Source: Rothia nasisuis (GTDB lineage Bacteria; Actinomycetota; Actinomycetes; Actinomycetales; Micrococcaceae). Taken from it: a stretch of DNA of 64,000 nucleotides. The first letter of the stretch is position 1. Every line of letters begins with the position of its first letter. The position numbers and the translations under genes are program-made. Positions 8,891 through 18,102 of the stretch are shown here, piece by piece. The notes below the pieces were generated by a model, which was not told the DNA's origin, made no database searches, and saw only the letters and a list, made by a program, of their open reading frames with translations. The stretch covers positions 186,001 through 250,000 of the forward strand of contig NZ_CAKMSB010000003.1 of NCBI RefSeq assembly GCF_928381405.1. Reading direction: 5' to 3'.

Positions 8891-9571
8891 ATGAGCCCAG
8901 CCGCACCCCGCCAGGCAGGCCGCCCCACGGCGTCCCTGCTGACCGCCGACAAAATAACAGATGCAGCCACCGCACTCATGGTGCAGGACGGCGACTTCAC
9001 CATGGCCAAGCTGGCCCGTAAACTGGGGGTCGCAGCCAGCTCCCTCTACAACCACGTGGCCTCTCGCGACCAGGTGCTCGCCGCGATTTCCGACCGGGTA
9101 GCGCGCAATATCGACACCGGTGCGTTACAGGACGCCGCCGCCCAACTGGATGGCAAGACCTTCAGCCCGTCAGAGACACGGACGCTTTGGATCGAGGCAA
9201 CAGAGCAGTGGGCGCGTTCCTACCGGCAGGCCTTTTCTGTAGCGCCAACGGTGGTGATGGCACTGGCGGTGACCCCGGTCAGGCAGGCCCCGGCCACCCT
9301 GGCAATGTACGAACAGGTCATCAGAGCTTTTACAACCTTTGGCATGACCCCCCGCCAGGCCCTGTTAACCGTTGAAGCGCTTGAGGCCTTCCTCCTGGGG
9401 TCCGCCATTGACCTATATGCTCCAACCGATATATATGATCCCGGCAGCCTGGCTGTCGACCACCCCACCATGCACGAAAGCTACCGCACCCTGGGAAACT
9501 CCCCGCAGGAAGAAGCTTTTACCATCGGCCTTCGGGCCCTGCTGGCTGGACTAGCAACCACACTGAACTAA
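8891..9571 (+). CDS. TetR-family transcriptional regulator of the putrescine/GABA cluster
   Basis: Repressor-type protein of 226 residues. The N-terminal HTH is GDFTMAKLARKLGVAASSLYNHVASRDQVLAAI; the helical C-terminal half is the ligand/dimer domain (VTPVRQAPATLAMYEQV, ALEAFLLGSAIDLYAP). The frame is open from a GTG at 8783, but the ATG at 8891 (MSPAAPRQAGRP) is preferred because TetR proteins rarely carry 36 extra residues; no strong ribosome site is visible for either. It is divergent from puo, with the shared inverted repeat between them, so it is the natural candidate to bind both copies. The effector, perhaps putrescine or GABA, is inference. Confidence 0.85.
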   Translation: MSPAAPRQAGRPTASLLTADKITDAATALMVQDGDFTMAKLARKLGVAASSLYNHVASRDQVLAAISDRVARNIDTGALQDAAAQLDGKTFSPSETRTLWIEATEQWARSYRQAFSVAPTVVMALAVTPVRQAPATLAMYEQVIRAFTTFGMTPRQALLTVEALEAFLLGSAIDLYAPTDIYDPGSLAVDHPTMHESYRTLGNSPQEEAFTIGLRALLAGLATTLN

Positions 9572-9790
9572 ATATCTATAGAGATGAATCTCACCCCTAG
9601 ATATGGTGCTTATAACAACCTTGAGTCTTGTCAGACTAAATAAATGTAATAGATAATTTTTACGCTAGCTAATTTTTTAGATAGTCTCCCCCAAGTGACC
9701 CACCCACATCACTTACCCTGGTGAAACCACCACATTTCACAATCTACTCGCAATTACTATCCACCTTTTGGGCTAAAATAAGGGATTACA

Positions 9791-10372
9791 TTGAACACAC
9801 CCATCAACCGCCGCCGACTTGTCCAGGGTACAGCCTGGGCCGCTCCGGTTGTCCTCGCAGCAACCTCCGTACCTGCCTACGCAGCCTCACCCACCAGAGG
9901 GCTTGACGGCTGGCTTCGCAACACCATACGGTGCACCAACGATGCCTACAGGCGCCGTATAACCACCTACGAATTTAATGCCACCGGTGGTAGCTACCCC
10001 GATAGGGGCCTGTGGGTTTCTGGAGCTGCCGAAAAGTCTGTGGTCGGCTCTACAAAGATTATCCAGTACCTTGGCTACACAGCCGCAACTCTCACCTTTC
10101 AGGTTGCCCAAGCCAGCCAGTGGACCACTCTGGCCTACGATGCATCGGCCCCCAAAAGGGACGGGTACATCGCCTACAGCACCACCTACACGGGAACCTG
10201 GAGCTACGATAAAGCGACTGGCCTCTACTTCCCCGCCAGCCAGCCCTACTTTAGAACCACAGTAGCAACCGGCACCTGCCTTAGTAGACTCCCGGTTATT
10301 ACACGTCGAGAGGTCGTTATTGACGGCGGAACCTACACTATAGAACGTTCAGGCACCCTAGTGCCCCAGTAG
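9791..10372 (+). CDS. Tat-exported hypothetical protein
   Basis: A 193-residue protein not recognised as a known family. The N-terminus is a twin-arginine signal (INRRRLVQGTAWAAPVVLAA) ending in a signal-peptidase site near VPAYAA. The mature part has no membrane segment and is rich in Thr, Tyr and Ser, with a few Cys (TIRCTNDA, GTCLSR), consistent with a folded beta-rich extracytoplasmic protein. The start is TTG at 9791 with AAGGGA 7 bases upstream. The gene stands alone: an AT-rich 220-base leader precedes it and a strong hairpin terminator follows at 10436-10487. Confidence 0.72.
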   Translation: MNTPINRRRLVQGTAWAAPVVLAATSVPAYAASPTRGLDGWLRNTIRCTNDAYRRRITTYEFNATGGSYPDRGLWVSGAAEKSVVGSTKIIQYLGYTAATLTFQVAQASQWTTLAYDASAPKRDGYIAYSTTYTGTWSYDKATGLYFPASQPYFRTTVATGTCLSRLPVITRREVVIDGGTYTIERSGTLVPQ

Positions 10373-10435
10373 AGCTAGCACCTCGGTAGAATCCGCGCAT
10401 ACGGTCTTGAGCTTCTGCGCCACGAAAGCCAGCTA

Positions 10436-10496
10436 CCCTCCCACCATCACACCCCATCAGGGGAGTCGTTCAGAAATGGTGGGAGGGCCTTGCTTT
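10436..10496 (+). terminator. Hairpin terminator after the Tat-exported protein
   Basis: Perfect 12-base arms CCCTCCCACCAT (10436-10447) and ATGGTGGGAGGG (10476-10487), with an inner CCCC/GGGG pair in the loop, then a short T-rich run. Confidence 0.75.
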
Positions 10497-10583
10497 TAAG
10501 ACCGGTAATCTACAGGGCGCGCCCTGCAACCAACACACGGTTTTGCCCACGCGTAACCTGCCAAACATGCAAAAATAGAAACC

Positions 10584-12149
10584 ATGAGTTTTGATTCGCG
10601 CTCCGAGCTCCCACCGCACCTTCTCGCCCTGTCGAGCCTCACCCAGTGGCACGCAAATTCACAGCACCGGCCCCTCGAACTCCGCTTCACCGTGCACGGA
10701 ATCACCGTTGAAAACGTCACCACTGCCGTAACAGGTGAAATCGGCAAAACAGCACCCATAGCCTTCACGCAGGCAGCCACCGTCGCCGTCTTCGAACTCG
10801 CCCTCGCAGACCACTTTGACGGTTCCTACACCGTGCGCATTAACGCAACCCCAGGCGGGCAGGCCATCGTCAAACAGGTGCCGATTACCGCCCCTACGAG
10901 CACAGAGCAGGCTGAGCCAGAGCCACCCGAGCCCATTACATCGGTCTCTGATAACGGCCTACGCCTACGCACTGCCCTCCTGGGGCGCGGCCACGCCTCG
11001 GGCTACACCCCCGCTGAGATAGCGGCCGAAGAAAAGCAGCGCGGTTTCACTTTTCCGCCCGAACTCAAGTTCTATCGCATGCTCGTACGCAACGGGGTGG
11101 TCGCAGAGGTGGGCGGGCACAAGGTCATCGCCTCTACCCAGCACGCCGATTTTGGGGCATCCACCCTCGACTCGGCCCCCTGGAAGGCGCCCGAAACCGC
11201 CAACAGTACCGTGCAGGCCGTACTCAATCACAGCCTCTGGCTCGAGATTGCCAGCTCCCCTACCCACCTCTACGCCATTGACCTGGCACCGGGCGCTACC
11301 GGTGTAGCTGGTCAGGTGATTGCGCGTAGGCGCGGTGAGGCCTCGGTGCCGGTGCGGATTGCCCTGTCACTGGCTGATTTTGTAACCGGTCAGCTGGTCA
11401 AGCAGGACGCCAGTGCCGCCTCCCCTGCCAGCCAGTACGGCGCGGGAGTGGCGGCAGCTCCTGCAAGCACACATTCAACTCTGGCTCAGACTATCGCCTG
11501 GGTAGGTAACGTTGAACCGGCTGCCCTGCCGGGTTTTTTGAGGTGGGACTCAGAACCCACCGAAGCTCGCTACCGTGGTGTGTTAGAGCAGATTGAACCG
11601 GATACCGCACCGAGTCTAGGGGGCACCGCTGACAGCGAGCCCTTTACGGTTGCACCCCAGCCGGTTGCCGAGCAGATTCGGTTCACACCGCAGGAGGTTG
11701 CTCCGGTGGAGCCTGCTCAAGCCACCGCCGTCGCTGACAGCCAAGAGGCTGCCGAGCCCGTTGTCACCGAGCCCGTTGTCACCGAGCCTCCGGCCACGGA
11801 ACCAGAGGCCACTGAACCAGAGGGTCCGGGGCCTAAGGCCCCGGCCCCCGCAGAGAAAGCCGCCTCTCTCTTCGCCAGCCAGGAGACCGACCTGCCGGTT
11901 ACACCCGGTACTGACCCGGCGTCCTTGCCTACCAGCTCAGAGTCAAAATACATGGATGAATCTGCTGCTGACGGCACCCGCGAAGAGTACCAGTCCGCCA
12001 ACACCGGCAGCATTGCAGCGCGCGCTAAGAAGGTCTCACTGGCCACCGACTCAGAGACCCCCCAGCCCGTAGAGCAGGCCGAGCAACCCAGGCCTCACGA
12101 AGAAGGCGGGCTGCGATTGGCACTGCGCCGCTTCTTCATCGGTGATTAG
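10584..12149 (+). CDS. Hypothetical protein with SMI1/KNR4-like segment and Pro/Glu-rich tail
   Basis: A 521-residue cytoplasmic protein of unknown function; no signal or membrane segment. Residues 1-100 form a mixed beta region. Residues about 125-260 (GYTPAEIAAEEKQRGFTFPPELKFYRML ... HSLWLEIASS) resemble the SMI1/KNR4 (SUKH) fold by its EIAAEE-FPPELK pattern, but this is only an eye match. From about 370 the chain is low complexity, with repeated TEPVVTEP/TEPEATEP units. The last residues (GLRLALRRFF) are basic and hydrophobic. SUKH proteins often serve as immunity proteins, yet no toxin gene is adjacent. The ATG at 10584 follows the previous terminator. Confidence 0.65.
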   Translation: MSFDSRSELPPHLLALSSLTQWHANSQHRPLELRFTVHGITVENVTTAVTGEIGKTAPIAFTQAATVAVFELALADHFDGSYTVRINATPGGQAIVKQVPITAPTSTEQAEPEPPEPITSVSDNGLRLRTALLGRGHASGYTPAEIAAEEKQRGFTFPPELKFYRMLVRNGVVAEVGGHKVIASTQHADFGASTLDSAPWKAPETANSTVQAVLNHSLWLEIASSPTHLYAIDLAPGATGVAGQVIARRRGEASVPVRIALSLADFVTGQLVKQDASAASPASQYGAGVAAAPASTHSTLAQTIAWVGNVEPAALPGFLRWDSEPTEARYRGVLEQIEPDTAPSLGGTADSEPFTVAPQPVAEQIRFTPQEVAPVEPAQATAVADSQEAAEPVVTEPVVTEPPATEPEATEPEGPGPKAPAPAEKAASLFASQETDLPVTPGTDPASLPTSSESKYMDESAADGTREEYQSANTGSIAARAKKVSLATDSETPQPVEQAEQPRPHEEGGLRLALRRFFIGD

Positions 12150-12266
12150 TTCTGAGGGGTCAGGCGGCCCCATGCCGGGTGAGAACGTACGCGCAGGTGG
12201 CGTGCGGCCCCCCGGGGAACGGGCGTAGGCTAGGAGAAGAAACCGACCGTACACGAAGGAGCTTTA

Positions 12267-12767
12267 GTGGCCCGCACCTCCCAGAACACCATCGGCACCA
12301 CCCCGCTCGAGGTCTTCATTCCCGGTCCCGGCCAAAACCCGGAGGACCCGCAGGACGCCGCCCGAACCGCCTTTCTTAACGAGGCCCAACAACTGCTTGA
12401 CGCGGGGCTGGATATTGCCGTCTACTCCACAGACACCTACCCCTCAGCCTTCACGGACTGTGAGCCAGTGGCTGAGCAAATTGCCATGAGCGGGCCGGAG
12501 GCGCTACCGATCCTGCTCGTTGAGGGCCTTATCAAGGTGTCTTTTATGTACCCAACTGCGGAGCAGTTGCGCCGTTTTTCGCACTTTGGTGACGTCAAAC
12601 AGCCTAAGGTAAGCGCGGCTGCTGCAGCCTGTGGAACCGGGGGTGCAGACGCTCCCGCTACAGTTCCCGCAACTGAGCCGGCTGGTTTTGCGGCGGTTCT
12701 AGCGGGGGTTACACAGCGCCCTGCTGGCGGCCCAGACATTGGCGACCGCGTCAACCTGATGGGGTGA
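12267..12767 (+). CDS. ArsD-like thioredoxin-fold protein lacking the cysteine pair
   Basis: A 166-residue protein whose first 110 residues follow the ArsD layout: LEVFIPGPG at the first strand, a long AGLDIAVYSTDTYPSAF helix/strand, then EALPILLVEGLIKVSFMYPTAEQLRRF, the cis-Pro-containing C-terminal half. The ArsD arsenite-binding Cys-Cys after strand 1 is absent here; Pro-Gly stands in its place. Remaining cysteines (DCEPV, AACGTGG) are not at family positions. The start is GTG at 12267 with GAAGGAG 6 bases upstream. No arsA, arsB or arsR is nearby, so a metallochaperone role is doubtful. Confidence 0.65.
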   Translation: MARTSQNTIGTTPLEVFIPGPGQNPEDPQDAARTAFLNEAQQLLDAGLDIAVYSTDTYPSAFTDCEPVAEQIAMSGPEALPILLVEGLIKVSFMYPTAEQLRRFSHFGDVKQPKVSAAAAACGTGGADAPATVPATEPAGFAAVLAGVTQRPAGGPDIGDRVNLMG

Positions 12768-12834
12768 GCAGAACCTTCAGCCCGCAAGCGAAGGCTGCAC
12801 AAATCAGCCGATACTACTAAGCCAAAGGCTGCAT

Positions 12835-12882
12835 CCTCGTGTGTGAGATGAGGGTACGAGCACTGTCATCCCACACACGAGG
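12835..12882. terminator. Bidirectional hairpin between convergent genes
   Basis: Two 17-base arms (12835-12851 and 12866-12882), complementary at 16 of 17 positions, around a 14-base loop. It lies between the ArsD-like gene and the end of the large glutamate dehydrogenase. There is no T-run, so termination efficiency is uncertain. Confidence 0.65.
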
Positions 12883-12909
12883 ACGTAGTCTCGGTGTGTA
12901 TGGGTCTCC

Positions 12910-15900
12910 CTAGAGGGCAGAGCGCAGGGTGCGCAGAGCCACCTGCAGTACGGCCAGGCGGGGGCGGCCGTCCGCTCCGGGAGCGGCCTTCTGAATCTCG
13001 CCCAGCATCGAATCCACTCGGTTCATGCGCACGGGGTGGTCGTTAACCCAGCGGGCCACAGCGGCGTCACCGGTTTCGGTGCCGGCGGCAACCCCTTCGC
13101 CGGCCTCCTGAACCACGCCAAGTGCCAGCGAGGCAGCAATCTCGTAGAGGTCATCGCGCAGGGACGACCTGGCCAGGGTCTCCCAGCGGTCGTTGCGGGG
13201 CAGGGTTGAAATCTTAGTCAACAGCATATCGATCTGAAAGCGGTCGTAGACCGAGTAGTAGACACGGGCAACCTGCTCGGTGGCAAGACCATTGGCCTCA
13301 GCGGTGCGCACCACGTCCATGAGGGCGAAGGCCTCAAATTCACGAATCCAGTTGACGATGAGTTCCTCGGGCAGGCCCCACTCCTCTGCCTGATCCCGCA
13401 TGGCGCGCACGCGGGCGCGGGTATCTTCTGAGAAGTAGTCCTTGAGCGAGGGGATTAACTCGGCGACGGGTTTGAACCGCTCAATCATCTGGTCGATGGT
13501 GATGCCCACAACCACGGAACGCTCGGCGACGAACCAGCGGGCCAGGCGGTCAAGCACACGCTGCCAGTCCTTGATAACGGCCTGCCAGCCTTCCAGCGGA
13601 ACCGTGGCAGGAAGCTCGCGGTGTAGCCGGGCAGAGTTGCCAATGCCGAATGTTTCGCGCGAAACGTAGAAGGCGCGGGCCAGGGCATCCACGCCCGCAC
13701 CGGTTTCTTCAACAGCACGGAAGACATGGGTGATACCGCCCAGGTTGACCATCTCGTTAGCTACGCGGGTGCAGATAATCTGCCTGCGGAGCGGGTGGGA
13801 TTCTAGGTGCTGCCCGAAACGCTCCACAAGGGCGGGCGGGAAGTAGTCGGTCAGCACACGCACCAGGTAAGGGTCATCGGCAATATCTGTCTGCTCCAGT
13901 TGCCCGGCCAGGTGAATCTTCACGTAGGCTGCCAGAACCGCCAGCTCAGGGCCATTGAGGGTTTCGCCGGCAGCCTCGTAGCGTTCGCGGATTTCCTCGT
14001 CGGTGGGCAGGAACTCCACCTCACGGTTGAGCCCGGCCCTCTCTTCCAGATCGTGGATCAGGCGGATGTAGGCCTCAACACCGGGAATCACGCCGTGGCG
14101 CTCAGCCTGCAGAAGCACGTTCTGCTCAACATTGGTGAGTAGAACCTGAGCACCGACGTCCTCGCGCTGGGCTTCGATGAACCCCGCACGTTCACTGGCA
14201 GGGAGCTCCCCTGCGGTCACCAGGCGGTCCACCAGAATCTTAATGTTAACCTCGCGGTCTGAGGTCTCAACGCCGGCAGAGTTGTCGATGGCGTCGGTGT
14301 TAATCAGAATACCGGCGCGGGCAGCCTCAATACGTCCCAGCTGGGTAAAGCCCAGGTTGCCGCCCTCACCCACAACGCGGGCGCGCAGGTCGCGGCCGTT
14401 GACGCGCAGGGAGTCGTTGGCCTTATCACCTACCGCCGCGTGGGTTTCGGTGAAGCCCTTAACGTAGGTGCCAATACCGCCGTTGTACAGCAGATCTACG
14501 GGAGCCTTAAGGATGGCAGAGAGTAGCTCCGGCGGGGCCATCTCGGTCACGCCCTCCTCAATACCCAGCACCTCGCGCACCTGCTCTGAAACCGGAATGG
14601 ACTTAGCGCCGCGGGAGAAGACACCCCCACCCTCTGAAATCAGTTCAGGGTTGTAGTCCTGCCAGGAGGAGCGAGGCAGGTTGTAGAGACGCACACGCTC
14701 CTCAAAGGCAACCTCTGGGTTCGGGGCGGGATCCAGGAAGATGTCGCGGTGGTCGAAGGCTGCGACCAGGCGAGTGGCAGGCGAGCGCATGAGGCCGTTA
14801 CCGAAGACGTCGCCGCTCATATCACCGATACCGACGGCGGTGAACTCTTGGGTCTGGCAGTCAATGCCCAGCTCAGCGAAGTGGCGTTTGACGGATTCCC
14901 AGGCTCCGCGGGCGGTGATGCCCATAGCCTTGTGGTCGTAGCCCACCGAGCCTCCGGAGGCAAAGGCATCGCCCAGCCAGAAGCCGTAGTCGGCGCTAAT
15001 CGCGTTGGCGGTGTCTGAGAAGGAGGCGGTACCCTTGTCTGCTGCGACGACCAGGTAGTAGTCGTCGCCGTCGCGGGCAATCACGCGCGGGTCGTGAATG
15101 ACGGTCTCGGAGCCGTCCGACTCAATGTTCAGGTTGTCGGTGACGTCCAGCAGGGAGGAGATGAAGACCCTGTAGGATTCGCGGCCCTCGGCGATCCAGG
15201 CGTCGCGGTCGACGGCGGGGTTGGGTAGCTGCTTGGGGTAGAAGCCGCCCTTAGCGCCGGTGGGGATAATGACTGCATTCTTGACCATCTGCGCCTTGAC
15301 CAGACCCAGCACCTCGGTGCGGTAGTCCTCGCGGCGGTCGCTCCACCGCAGGCCGCCACGCGCCACGGAGCCGAAGCGCAGGTGTACGCCTTCTACACGG
15401 GGTGAGTAGACGAAGATTTCGAAGGTAGGCCGGGGCAGGGGCGCAAAGTCAATCTGGCCGGGTGCCACCTTGAGGGCAAGGGCGGGACCTTGTAGGTAGG
15501 CGTTGGTGCGCAGGGTCGCCTTCATGACGGTGGCTAGGGAGCGCATGAAGCGGTCAACGTCGAGGGTGGGGATGGCATCCAGCACGCCACCCAGTTGAAC
15601 CCAGACCTGCTCACGGGCGTCCTCGCGGGCCTGCTCGCTGGCAAAGTCAGCATCGGGGTCAAAGCTGGTGGAGAAGTAGTCGGCGAGCAGACGGGTGGCC
15701 GCCGGGTAGGCCAGCAGGGTGTCAGACATGAACTCCGCCGTGTAGACCTGACCCAGCTGCACCAGGTAGTGGGTGTAGGCACGGAATACGCGCACCTGCT
15801 CCCAGGTGAGGCCCTCAGCCAGAATGAGGCGGTCAAGGGTGTCTGACTCGCGCCTGCCCAGCAGGTAGGCATTGAGGGCGTCTTCGTAGAGGTGGGCTAC

Positions 15901-17811
15901 CTTCTCGGCCTGCACGCCCTCGGGAAGCTGCACACCGAAGTCATACAGCGAGAAGGAGCGGCCGTCGGCGGGGGTAATCTCATAGGGTTTCTGGTCAACA
16001 ACAACGAGGCCCATGTTCTGCATCACCGGGAGTAGCTCGGTCAGGGTGTGGGCGGTGGCCAGATAGGTCTTGATACGGGTACCTGAGGCACCCTCGTAGA
16101 TGTGGATGGCGGCGGGCCTGGTCTCGCTCAGCGATTCAAAGATGTCGATGTCTTCAACCGCGTTATCGACCTCGTAGTCGGCTCGGTAGGTGGCGGGCAC
16201 GGCTTCGGCCCAGGCTGAGGCGGCTTCGCGCCCCTGGGCGGCGCTCCGCCCCGCACTGACCGCTGAGCTTTCGACGGCTGCGGCGGTTGCCTCGCCCCAG
16301 GAGCGGGTAGCCTGTTGCAGGCGGCGCTCAATAGCTCGAGCGTCCAGGTCAGGGATGGTGTTGGGGGTGCTCAGACTCAGACGGAAGAAAATGCGGGCCA
16401 GGGACGAGGTGGAGAGGTAGACCTCAAAATCCAGGCTCTCAATATCGATGAATTCGCGGAAGGCCGCCTCAAGCCGGTGCCGCACCTGGGTGTTGTAGCG
16501 GTCGCGAGGCAAGAAGACGGTGGCCGAGACAAAGCGCCCGAAGGCATCGGGGCGCAGGAAGAGGCGGGTGGTGCGGCGCTCTTCAAGGCCCATGATGCCA
16601 CGGAAGGTATCCGTGAGTTCCTGCAAGTCAGCGTGCAGAAGTTCTAGGCGGGGGTAGTCTTCGATAATGCCGGCCAGGGTCTTGTCAGAATGGGAGCCAG
16701 GCTGGTAACCCAGATTGCGGCGCATGATGGCAACTCGTTCGCGCACCAGCGGAGTTTCAACGGCGGGCAGGGAGTAGGCCTGACGCGAGAAAAGGCCCAG
16801 AATTACGTATTCACCCACAACTTTGCCGGAGCGATCAAAGTTGCGCACGCCGATGTAGTCCAGGTACTCATGGCGGTGCACGGTAGAACGAGAATTGGCC
16901 TTGGTGATGTACAGGGGCTTGGGGTCGCGGGCGTTGGTCAGGCCCAGGCCGGTCAGGACGATGGGGTCACCACCGACTGTTTCGGCCAGAATCCCCAGGC
17001 CGGAGCCGGGGCGGTCGGTGAGTAGCAGGTCGCCCGAGCGGCCGGTGAGATCACGCTCTTTCACCCCCATAAACAGGAAGTTGCCGCGGGTGAGCCAGCG
17101 CAGAAACTCCTGCACAGATTCTACGCGGGTCATGGGGTCTGCATCGGAATTGATGGTACCGGTGTAGTGTTCGGCCCCGCCCAGGGTAATATCTGCGAGG
17201 TCGCCCAGGTTCTCGGCGATGTCGAGGGCCCGGCAGGCCATGGCCTCGGTGTCGCGGGCAGCAAGGCGCACATCAACGAGAATCGTACGAATCTCGTCTT
17301 CTAGGCGGGCGGCCTGTTCGTCATCGAGACGGGCCGCCAGGCGAACCGCAATCCACGACTCAATGATTGCTCCGGCCCTCACGCTCCCGGCACTGGCACT
17401 GTCGCGAATAATGGGCATAGAGACCGTATCGCCACTAGCCACAGGCTGCTTAAAACCGGTGCTCTCCACGGAGGTCAGCTGGCCTGACCCGTCACGCTCC
17501 ACAAGGAAGATGGGGTGAATGAGGCCCGAGATACCACCCCAGTTAGAGGCAATCTGCGCGGTCACTGACGAGACCAGAAAGCTGGTGTCATCGACCACGA
17601 TAAAGAGGGTGCTACCGGAGTCATCATGGAGAACCCGGACGGTTGCCGCACCAGCCTCGCGGGTATAGGCCAGGGAGCGGTGGGTCTGTGCCAAATCGGT
17701 CAGTTGCTGGTCATTCAGCCCCTCAAGTTCCTCGGCTGAACTGTGCCGATAGTATTCGTTGATCCAGTCTTCCTGCTCGGACCAGTGGGCTGAACGTTCG
17801 TTGGTAAGCAA
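12910..17811 (-). CDS. gdh: NAD-specific glutamate dehydrogenase, large (180-kDa class)
   Basis: Converts glutamate and NAD to 2-oxoglutarate, ammonia and NADH, mainly in glutamate catabolism. The 1633 residues match the L_180 class: a long N-terminal regulatory region with ACT-like domains (1-700), the catalytic domain (LRFGSVARGGLRWSDR, then VKNAVIIPTGAKGGF near residue 842), the nucleotide-binding domain (GEGGNLGFTQLGRIEAAR ... NTDAIDNSAGVETSDREVN) and a helical C-terminal region of about 400 residues. The start is TTG at 17811 with GAAAGG upstream. Its product feeds the same 2-oxoglutarate/glutamate pool that GABA transamination uses. A catalytic-half paralog is divergent at 18103. Confidence 0.92.
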   Translation of the reverse strand: MLTNERSAHWSEQEDWINEYYRHSSAEELEGLNDQQLTDLAQTHRSLAYTREAGAATVRVLHDDSGSTLFIVVDDTSFLVSSVTAQIASNWGGISGLIHPIFLVERDGSGQLTSVESTGFKQPVASGDTVSMPIIRDSASAGSVRAGAIIESWIAVRLAARLDDEQAARLEDEIRTILVDVRLAARDTEAMACRALDIAENLGDLADITLGGAEHYTGTINSDADPMTRVESVQEFLRWLTRGNFLFMGVKERDLTGRSGDLLLTDRPGSGLGILAETVGGDPIVLTGLGLTNARDPKPLYITKANSRSTVHRHEYLDYIGVRNFDRSGKVVGEYVILGLFSRQAYSLPAVETPLVRERVAIMRRNLGYQPGSHSDKTLAGIIEDYPRLELLHADLQELTDTFRGIMGLEERRTTRLFLRPDAFGRFVSATVFLPRDRYNTQVRHRLEAAFREFIDIESLDFEVYLSTSSLARIFFRLSLSTPNTIPDLDARAIERRLQQATRSWGEATAAAVESSAVSAGRSAAQGREAASAWAEAVPATYRADYEVDNAVEDIDIFESLSETRPAAIHIYEGASGTRIKTYLATAHTLTELLPVMQNMGLVVVDQKPYEITPADGRSFSLYDFGVQLPEGVQAEKVAHLYEDALNAYLLGRRESDTLDRLILAEGLTWEQVRVFRAYTHYLVQLGQVYTAEFMSDTLLAYPAATRLLADYFSTSFDPDADFASEQAREDAREQVWVQLGGVLDAIPTLDVDRFMRSLATVMKATLRTNAYLQGPALALKVAPGQIDFAPLPRPTFEIFVYSPRVEGVHLRFGSVARGGLRWSDRREDYRTEVLGLVKAQMVKNAVIIPTGAKGGFYPKQLPNPAVDRDAWIAEGRESYRVFISSLLDVTDNLNIESDGSETVIHDPRVIARDGDDYYLVVAADKGTASFSDTANAISADYGFWLGDAFASGGSVGYDHKAMGITARGAWESVKRHFAELGIDCQTQEFTAVGIGDMSGDVFGNGLMRSPATRLVAAFDHRDIFLDPAPNPEVAFEERVRLYNLPRSSWQDYNPELISEGGGVFSRGAKSIPVSEQVREVLGIEEGVTEMAPPELLSAILKAPVDLLYNGGIGTYVKGFTETHAAVGDKANDSLRVNGRDLRARVVGEGGNLGFTQLGRIEAARAGILINTDAIDNSAGVETSDREVNIKILVDRLVTAGELPASERAGFIEAQREDVGAQVLLTNVEQNVLLQAERHGVIPGVEAYIRLIHDLEERAGLNREVEFLPTDEEIRERYEAAGETLNGPELAVLAAYVKIHLAGQLEQTDIADDPYLVRVLTDYFPPALVERFGQHLESHPLRRQIICTRVANEMVNLGGITHVFRAVEETGAGVDALARAFYVSRETFGIGNSARLHRELPATVPLEGWQAVIKDWQRVLDRLARWFVAERSVVVGITIDQMIERFKPVAELIPSLKDYFSEDTRARVRAMRDQAEEWGLPEELIVNWIREFEAFALMDVVRTAEANGLATEQVARVYYSVYDRFQIDMLLTKISTLPRNDRWETLARSSLRDDLYEIAASLALGVVQEAGEGVAAGTETGDAAVARWVNDHPVRMNRVDSMLGEIQKAAPGADGRPRLAVLQVALRTLRSAL

Positions 17812-17878
17812 GGGGGTGTACCTTTCGCTGGGTGGATGTCACGTCCTTGTGATATCTGGGGCGCCAGGGGCGCTCCCC

Positions 17879-18028
17879 TTAATAGTAGTCGGGATACCGG
17901 TGGGAGTGAATTGCAACATCACGAAGCGCCGGTAGCTCTCTGAGATAGGGGTTGCACAGTGCACAGCTACAAAGACCAGTGTTCTCTATGAGATGCTCAG
18001 TCTCACATTCCAAACACGTCATCGCCAT
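17879..18028 (-). CDS. Small cysteine-rich protein between the two glutamate dehydrogenases
   Basis: Not a recognised family. From the ATG at 18028 (GAGG five bases upstream) the product has 49 residues and a compact CLEC...CSCALC arrangement that could hold one zinc ion as a ribbon, followed by a basic/aromatic tail (HSHRYPDYY). The frame stays open to a GTG at 18070, which would add 14 residues. It lies in the 290-base gap between the divergent dehydrogenase genes, on the strand of the large one and 67 bases upstream of its start, so it could be the first gene of that transcript. Reality of the gene rests on the ribosome site and the cysteine spacing. Confidence 0.5.
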   Translation of the reverse strand: MAMTCLECETEHLIENTGLCSCALCNPYLRELPALRDVAIHSHRYPDYY

Positions 18029-18102
18029 GATTGCCTCGGGTACATATGCTTGAGTCTGATACAACGCCACGATGCGTCGAGCTACACCTAGAAGGGCACC
18101 CC

